A stretch of DNA of 64,000 nt, taken from Isoetes taiwanensis. Lineage: Eukaryota; Streptophyta; Lycopodiopsida; Isoetales; Isoetaceae. This document shows, in pieces, positions 57,251 through 64,000 of this stretch (positions are counted from its first letter, which is position 1; each line of letters starts with the position of its first letter). The position numbers and the translations under genes were made by a program. The stretch covers positions 15,980,386-16,044,385 of the forward strand of contig JAJEKV010000003.1 of NCBI GenBank assembly GCA_021234155.1, read 5' to 3'. Under the pieces are notes generated by a model, which made no database searches, was not told where the DNA came from, and saw only the letters and a program-made list of their open reading frames with translations.

Positions 57251-60200
57251 ACATAGAGCTTGCTTTTGGAGGGGTAGAGCATTTCTATTAATAATTGAGT
57301 AGATCTTCGCGACTTTATAATGATATTTGCCTTCAAAGATTCCAATTGGTTGCCTTTGGAACAACATTATTCACGCAGGACATGGCGAGAATTGACTTAA
57401 TATGAGAATAAACCTTTTTGTCACTTGAAGAGTACCATGAATAGTGTTCTTTATATAAGTCCAAAGAGATTAACTTGTTATTGATACTTAAAGGTCACCT
57501 GAACTTAAGCCATAGTCAGACCACTTCTTGTTGTTGATGATGTATAACATTGTATTTCTACCAGTGCGGGCATCACTCTTCAGGTTTAGGTAGCCCCACT
57601 TATTACGTGTTATATTCTCGGTATATAACTTCGTCCCTTTGTATGTTAAAACAATAATCTTTAAGGTCCACTATACTACTTAAGTTGACATTTGCTAGAA
57701 TATATGAGTTTAAGATTACTTTCTCATGCATCAATACTATATTGGGCATGCGGATTATAGGGAGATTTGCGGGGGTATACACGGTCAGGTCTTTTTGCGG
57801 CATTAGCCATGGGTTTGTTGGGCTGGTAAACTCCTGGTAGGCCATTACAGGCTAACCAGACCCCAATAACGTCATTGACACTATTCATAGTTCAGTCAGG
57901 GACAAAGAGCCAGCGCAAGCTATTGGGTTAACATGGTGTTCAGGTCAACTCAAAGGGTTCCGTGCGTTGGAATTGTGGGCAGTATTAGGTATAAGGTGAA
58001 CATTGGGTTGGACTTGGGCTGTCGTCTTCAAGATGCAGCCACAAAAACCTTTATTTCTCAATCTCTTGACAGCAGACCCTAATTCAACAAATCTATGTAG
58101 CGATACTATCGTAATTGAATCTTAAGTTTTAAATCAGCATGGATTAACCAGCCTAAATCATTACTAAAATGTGTTTGGGCGTGCGATCTCGAGCATGCGA
58201 AATAAGCGGTTGATTTAAATACAAGTGAACTACCTTGCAGATTCATAACACTTGAAACAATAGTCGAAATCTTGCCTCTGGTGAACATGTAGAAATCTAC
58301 CCCAAATCATCTAAGCAAATGGGCATTTGCAAGCAGCAATACCCTAAATCATATTTGTTCATTGCAGATCAACATATTAGTAAAATGCAGATTCTCCTTT
58401 AAAACTGATAGTCTATAGACCAAATTATTCCATTCATCATTGTGCGCATTTGTTAATGACTTAGCTTATCAACATAAAATCGATTATTGATACATAGTGC
58501 ACTTGGAAAGAGCGCCAAAGGCCATTTTGTTTTGTCTCCTAGAAGTTGATTGACCTTTTCCTCGATTACATCTTTGAATAACTTCTTAATTTTTCAATTC
58601 CTGACATATACAGTCACTAAGCAATGTAAAATAATAACCTTTTACATCCCAAAATAAGCACCACAAACTCTAGTTCAAGCTAACATAGTGTCCTTGAAAT
58701 CCATAGTGTTGGTCCATAGCATCTCCATTTTGGAAGCCCAACATAGGATCCTCCCGTCAACAAACTATGCTAACGCATAGAAATGAGCCAAAATCTATGA
58801 AGGCGAATGAAGGGTTTGGAAGGGTGCACGTAGTAGCATGGCCATCACTTGATGCATTGTGTGCGATTCTTTGGAGGTCTAAATCGGGCTTTTGTATAAG
58901 ATACTCATTCAAAAGATCTCTGATATATCTCCATATAGAATTAGACGAACCCTAGATATGTCTTAGAACCTAGATAGCTATATCTTTGAGACCCGGGGAT
59001 ATATAACTCAAGTTTTCCAGCGGGATACCAACTGAGAGTTGGTGATAAGAAAAGCGTTTTAGAAGTTGATTGCAAAGAATGACCACATACTCAAGGATAT
59101 AGATAAACAATAAATACGCAATATCACGATCCGCGACAAAGATCACGGCACAAGACAAATCGTGCTACAAAACGAAGAGACCAATGGAGTTTAAATAGAA
59201 ATTAGGAGCTCACATATTGGGCCCGCGTGTCGATGCATGCAAGGGTGGTCTTGTAGTATGGGCGTTTTGATAATAAACATCACATGCTAGCTACTTAGCG
59301 TAAAAGAATTGGTAAGGTATATTGCAATAAAATATGTAGAACATGAGGCCTGGAGCAATTCGTCTTCAAGGACAACACATCGGTTAGTTGCGCAGCCACA
59401 TCGGTGAAGCAAGAGCAATGCAAAGTGCAATAGCCTTAGATAAAGGGAAAGCTGGGGTTCATTGTAGCGTGGTTGGAGGAAAACCTTGATGGTGCAAGCA
59501 CGGGGATGATAGCATGCGACCATTGCAACCCTATTTAACTTACACCTAGCATCTCGAATGCATGAGTATAAAATTATTTGCATGGCAAAAGAAGGCCTTG
59601 TAAAGTGCATTAAAGTAATATAGTTAAGCTTTAAAAGATGCATACCTACACGAAGCACCAAACCATAAAATTACCAACATATAGCGGCCCAATTCCACTC
59701 ATTTCTTCAATTGAAACATGCAGGCATGATCACTCTGTAACAATAAATGCGAGGATAGAACTCCCGAACCTTATGGCAAGCAGTTCGGCATGGATGCATC
59801 TACCCATTTCATATTATGCTAGAAGACCTTCATTAGAGAAGAGATGTGGGACGATGGGACAACCATAAAAAGGATGTGTCGAGTCAACATGTTTGCGAAC
59901 ACACATGAAAAATAATACCAATAACATCTACATCTAAGAATGATAGAAAATTAACTAGTTACCACAAATACATAAACTTTTATGTGACACTCATACAGAT
60001 AAAAAACATAAAATTCCTTTTTCTAAGCGGCATAACTATCCTAAAGTTCTGGCAAATTGCACGGGGACAAATGCATTATTTACAAACATGCCATGTGCTC
60101 CTTGATGCTCCTTGTCGATGGAAGAAAATGCATTTTGAACCCACTTGTATGAGGCAGTGGTTCGGCTGAGCTTAGCATCTGAAACACGGAAATGATGCTC

Positions 60201-60534
60201 ATAATATAAAAACGCTGATGCAGTGTGGCGAGGCAAGAACATCTTAGAAAGTTGCAACAACGATTCGAATCTAAAAATGCATTGTATTTCTTGTGGACCT
60301 TTCCATGCTGGGTCTTTGCTTGTGGCGCCACAGACCCCCACTTCATAATTTTTCATACCTTGAATGGAGTTAATTGAATGGAGTTAATGATGAGTAGATT
60401 TTGTAGCATTCTCAAATATTCTACCCAAAATATATTCTCCCTATATTGCATAGCCGTCAGTTAATTGTCTCAAATCATAGATCAAAGTGAGAGTCACATT
60501 AGATTGCATTTGTATTTTTGTGTTTTTGTTTAGG
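57251..60534. other. Unassigned region
   Basis: No supported gene. An 80-codon minus-strand frame at 57603-57845 and a 124-codon one at 59287-59661 show no domain. Upstream parts of the LINE may extend to about 57500 but are not recognisable. Confidence 0.4.
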
Positions 60535-62585
60535 TCAAGCACTAGTCTTGTCATTCTACCCGTCGGGGGATCATGGCCGTATAACCGATAACCAACTCCC
60601 AAAGATAAACATACCTTGGCTAGGGTTTGAACCCGTGACCAAGTGCACATTTATTTTTGGCATTACCGAGCCTATACCAACTCACCACACATCCGGTTGG
60701 GCAAAACTTTAGCCATACATGCACACTTTGTGGGCGGGATACCTCCTAGCCTTAGGATGTCACGGGTATTTTTGTATTTTTTGTTTAAGGTCCAAGCTGG
60801 AGACTAGTCTTGTCACTAGAATATCATCTTGTTTACAGACATTTAGCTAGAATACCCGGGATGCCTCCCTTAGGATGTCACGTGTATTTTTGTATTTTTT
60901 GTTTTAAGGTCAGGGGCCAAAGTGGAGGGACGCGTCGGGGATATGATAGGCACTCCCAAAAAGATTCTGGCGGGTTTGAACCGTGACCAAGTGCACATTT
61001 GGGGGATCATACCAACTCACCACACCGGATTGGGCAAAACTTTACCAACATCCCAAGATAAACTAGTCTTGTCATAGAATATCAGGGTTTGAACCGTCGG
61101 GGATCATGGTGACCAAGTGCATACATTTAGGGTTTTTTGGCATTATTTTGGGCCTATACCAACTCACCACACATCGGTTGGGCAAAACTTTAGCCATACA
61201 TGCACACTTTGTGGCGGGGATACCTCCCTAGCCTTAGGATGTCCAGGTATTTTTGTATTTTTTTTTGTTTTAAGGTCAAGCTAGACTAGTCTTGTCACTA
61301 GAATATCATCTTATGCGGACTAGCTAGAATACCCTACCAGGTCAAAGGGGCCAAAGTGGAGGACACATATAGGCACAAGTTCTACCCGTCGGGGATTAGT
61401 ATAACTTGATAACCAACTCCCAAAGATAAACATACGCTGGCGGGGTTTGAACCCGTGACCAAGTGCACATTTATTTTGGCATTACTAGGCCTATACCAAC
61501 TCACACACATCGGTTGGGCAAAACTTTAGCCATACATACACACTTTGTGGCGGGGATACCTCTAGCCTTAGGATGTCACATGTATTTTTGTATTTTTGTT
61601 TTAAGGTCCAAGCTAGACTAGTCTTGTCACTAGAATATCATCTTATACCGGACTAGCTAGAATACCACTTAGGTCAAGGGGCCAAAGTGGAGGACATTAT
61701 AGGCACAAGTTCTACCCGTCGGGGATCATGGCCGTATAACTTGGTAACCAACTCCCAAAGATAAACATACACTGGTGGGGTTTGAACCCGTGACCAAGTG
61801 CACATTTATTTTGGCATTACTGAGCCTATACCAACTCACCACACATCCGTTGGGCAAAACTTTAGCCATACATGCACACTTTGTGGGGGGATACCTCCTA
61901 GCCTTAGGATGTCCTGGTATTTTTTATTTTTTTTTGTTTAAGGTCCAAGCTAGACTAGTCTTGTCACTAGAATATCATCTTGTACAGGACTAGCTAGAAT
62001 ACCCTACCAGGTCAAGGGGCCAAAGTGGAGGACCGCGTATAGGCACAAGTTCTACCGTCGGGGATCATGGCCTTGATAACCAAGTATAACCTGATAACCA
62101 ACTCCCAAAGATAAACATACCTTTTGGCTTAGGATGGGGTTTGAACCCGTGACCAAGTAGCATCATTTATTTTGGCATTACTGGAAGGCCTATACCAACT
62201 CACCACACATCAAAGGGTTTTGGGCAAAACTTTTAGCCATACATCACACACACTTGGGCAAAACTTTTAGCCGGGATACCTCCTAGCCTTAGGATGTCCG
62301 CAATTTTTTTGTATTTTTTGTTTTAAGGTCCAAGCTAGACTAGTCTTGTCACTAGAATATCATCTTGTGCAGGACTAGCTAGAATACCCTACCACCCGGT
62401 CAAGGGGCCAAAGTGGAGGACATTATAGGCACAAGTTCTACCGCGTCGGGGGATCATGGCCGTATAACCCGATAACCAACTCCCAAAGATAAACATACAG
62501 GGTTTGAACCCGGTGACCAAGGATGCACCTTTATTTTGGCATTACTAGCCTATACCAACTCACCACACATCGGTTGGGCAAAAAG
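60535..62585 (-). repeat. Tandem array of about 340-bp units with SINE-like Pol III boxes
   Basis: About six units, some rearranged, recur at 333 to 364 bp. Landmark GGTTTGAACCCGTGACCAAG lies near 60627, 60970 (variant), 61446, 61779, 62139 and 62503. On the minus strand each unit reads TGGTGAGTTGGTATAGGC (A-box-like) and about 45 nt later GGTCACGGGTTCAAACCC (B-box-like), the layout of a tRNA-derived SINE head. A T-rich TTTTTGTATTTTTTGTTT tract occurs once per unit. The 60950-61140 part is scrambled. The last unit breaks off near 62585. No protein is encoded. Confidence 0.75.
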
Positions 62586-63107
62586 GCAGGTGGAGAAGGA
62601 GAACCACGGATCGGGCGCTATCATCGTAATAATGCACGTAAAATAGAAAAATAAGGAATACAAAGCTTAGGTAACACCTTGGATATACATCGGGCGACAT
62701 GCATCGGCGAAAAGAAAGACATTTTGTCTTTCAAATGGGCATCGGATATAGTTTGATCAAGCTTTCTACAATAAAAAAACATTATCACGGAATGGCAGAA
62801 AGCGAGCTGATGCGAAACATCATCGGCATGTAACACGATTAATGCGTAACACATAAGAAATGATTTTCGAAGCTAACCTCGGACAATTGTAATTAAATGG
62901 CGGACATCTTGTCGCCCGGTACCAATCGTTAAGGAGGAAGCGATTAAAAATAGAAGCCCTAAAATCATGTGCGAGAAAAAATTTCATACGATTTTTTGGA
63001 ATCACGAAAATTTATTAGGCTCCCAAAGTCCCTAAGACCTTTAGAAAATAATTAAAAAACAATTCCAAAAACATATTTCACAGGGTAGGAAACTTTCAAA
63101 TTAACAA

Positions 63108-63138
<31 letters not shown>

Positions 63139-64000
63139 GCTTGGTGCATTCAAATTGAGGCGGGCATAGTCATTGCATATACAAGGAATGAAGCCATTTG
63201 GGCCGTTTGTCAAGTCTATGAAAGACCATCTATGCATCCAACAACAACAATTGCAAGACAAACAAAGCACAACAGGACATTATATAATTTGGCGTGCCTG
63301 TTAAAGTTGAAGGAATCCCTTTAGAAAACAATAGTGGCTTCAAGTACATCCTCTCAATAATTAACCACAAGCACTCGATCAATAATGAGCTTTCTATAGA
63401 TTTGAAAGGATTATTACGATGTGCACGCAAAACTTCGGGGCTATGGAATTAGGATAATTAGGATTAGATCCTTTAGAAGTTAACTCTAGGTGGATCCAAA
63501 GCATCTTTGCCTTTATGAAAGCTAACAATTAGAATGATGGAACCCGAATTGAAAGCAGAAAAAGGTGCATCTTGTTTGGACATATTTGATAAAGGTGAGG
63601 AAGAAATGAATGAATTTATTGTCAATAGAACATGCATGAAGGCATCGAGTTCATGCATGGTTATTGAAGTTTGGACTTGTTAGTTGACGGGCTACATGGA
63701 ATGAACAAAAGTTGCATTACATGCGAGAGAAATCAACACACATACTTTAAAGGGAGTGAGTAAAAATGTGGCTCATCACCATCATGAAGTAAAGATCATT
63801 TTCTCGAGTTAAAACATAGGAACTATTCTTTATGGAAATAAATGGATCCCATCATTGTGTTCTTTTATTGCCTTACGCCATAGCGTCGCCCTTTTCAAAG
63901 CCGCCATAGCTTCTAACACAAAGTTTTTGAGATTTTACCTGAGGTTGAAGTCATTATGAATAAGAATAATCTGCAAAGCGGGATGAAAGAAGGCGGGGAT
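62586..64000. other. Unassigned region with (ATTG)n microsatellite
   Basis: A GATT/ATTG run at 63109-63138 is the only clear structure. Short open frames around 63130-63470 have no recognisable domain. Confidence 0.5.

Noticed and set aside
57603-57845. 80-codon minus-strand frame (TSPTNPWLMPQKDLTVY)
   Set aside because: Looked for LINE or gene homology and found none. Too short to support alone.
59287-59661. 124-codon minus-strand frame
   Set aside because: No recognised motif, no splice or promoter context.
60535-62585. tRNA gene cluster
   Set aside because: Units are about 340 bp with only promoter-box similarity and no complete tRNA fold.

Overview
The window looks like nuclear DNA of a land plant with a large, repeat-filled genome. 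It is AT-rich and has spliced gene remnants with GT-AG introns. It also carries Tat-like Ty3/gypsy LTR retrotransposons, LINE remnants with the plant zf-RVT end, a PIF/Harbinger-type element, Helitron remnants, a PPR (pentatricopeptide) pseudogene and tRNA-derived SINE sequence. The species cannot be read from the sequence. There is no rRNA gene, no true tRNA gene, no CRISPR array and no bacterial-type operon. Only one clearly intact long reading frame was found, the Gag of element RT3.

Layout. 1-3200: pyrimidine-rich DNA with internal duplications. 3220-4310: a long hairpin and a five-copy palindromic motif. 4395-7056: two members (D and A) of a long terminal-inverted-repeat (TIR) family. 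7088-9453: a Helitron-like 3' end, then exons of a PGAP1-like alpha/beta hydrolase on the minus strand. 9459-23065: complete Ty3/gypsy element RT1, flanked by the 5-bp duplication AAGCC and inserted inside a hydrolase exon. Its 5' LTR holds TIR-family copy B, which itself holds a Harbinger-type element, and its integrase holds a small MITE. 23066-24276: the rest of the interrupted hydrolase exon, then four consistent exons of an unrecognised gene. 27467-27918: a LINE remnant. 28448-40758: TIR-family copy C, split by element RT2 (29425-39598, minus strand, GGGGT duplication). 41690-42337: Helitron Rep remnant and 3' end. 42338-43640: fragment RT4 of another Ty3 family. 44480-55560: pieces of another LTR-like repeat in both orientations, the 5' half of RT3 (45974-50415), a PPR pseudogene and a GATA microsatellite. 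55886-57250: second LINE remnant. 60535-62585: tandem array of about 340-bp units with tRNA-like promoter boxes. The rest is unassigned.

How the parts relate. The window records repeated nesting: hydrolase gene, then RT1, then TIR copy B, then (probably) the Harbinger-type element; and separately TIR copy C, then RT2. RT1, RT2, RT3 and the distinct family RT4 all show an RNase H domain with all four acidic residues, of the type called archaeal-like in Tat elements, lying between protease and reverse transcriptase. The usual Tat place is after the Ty3 RNase H. This domain order is the most interesting signal here. Many frame breaks and copy-to-copy differences cluster at short C/G-rich motifs, so part of the apparent decay may be sequence error rather than biology.
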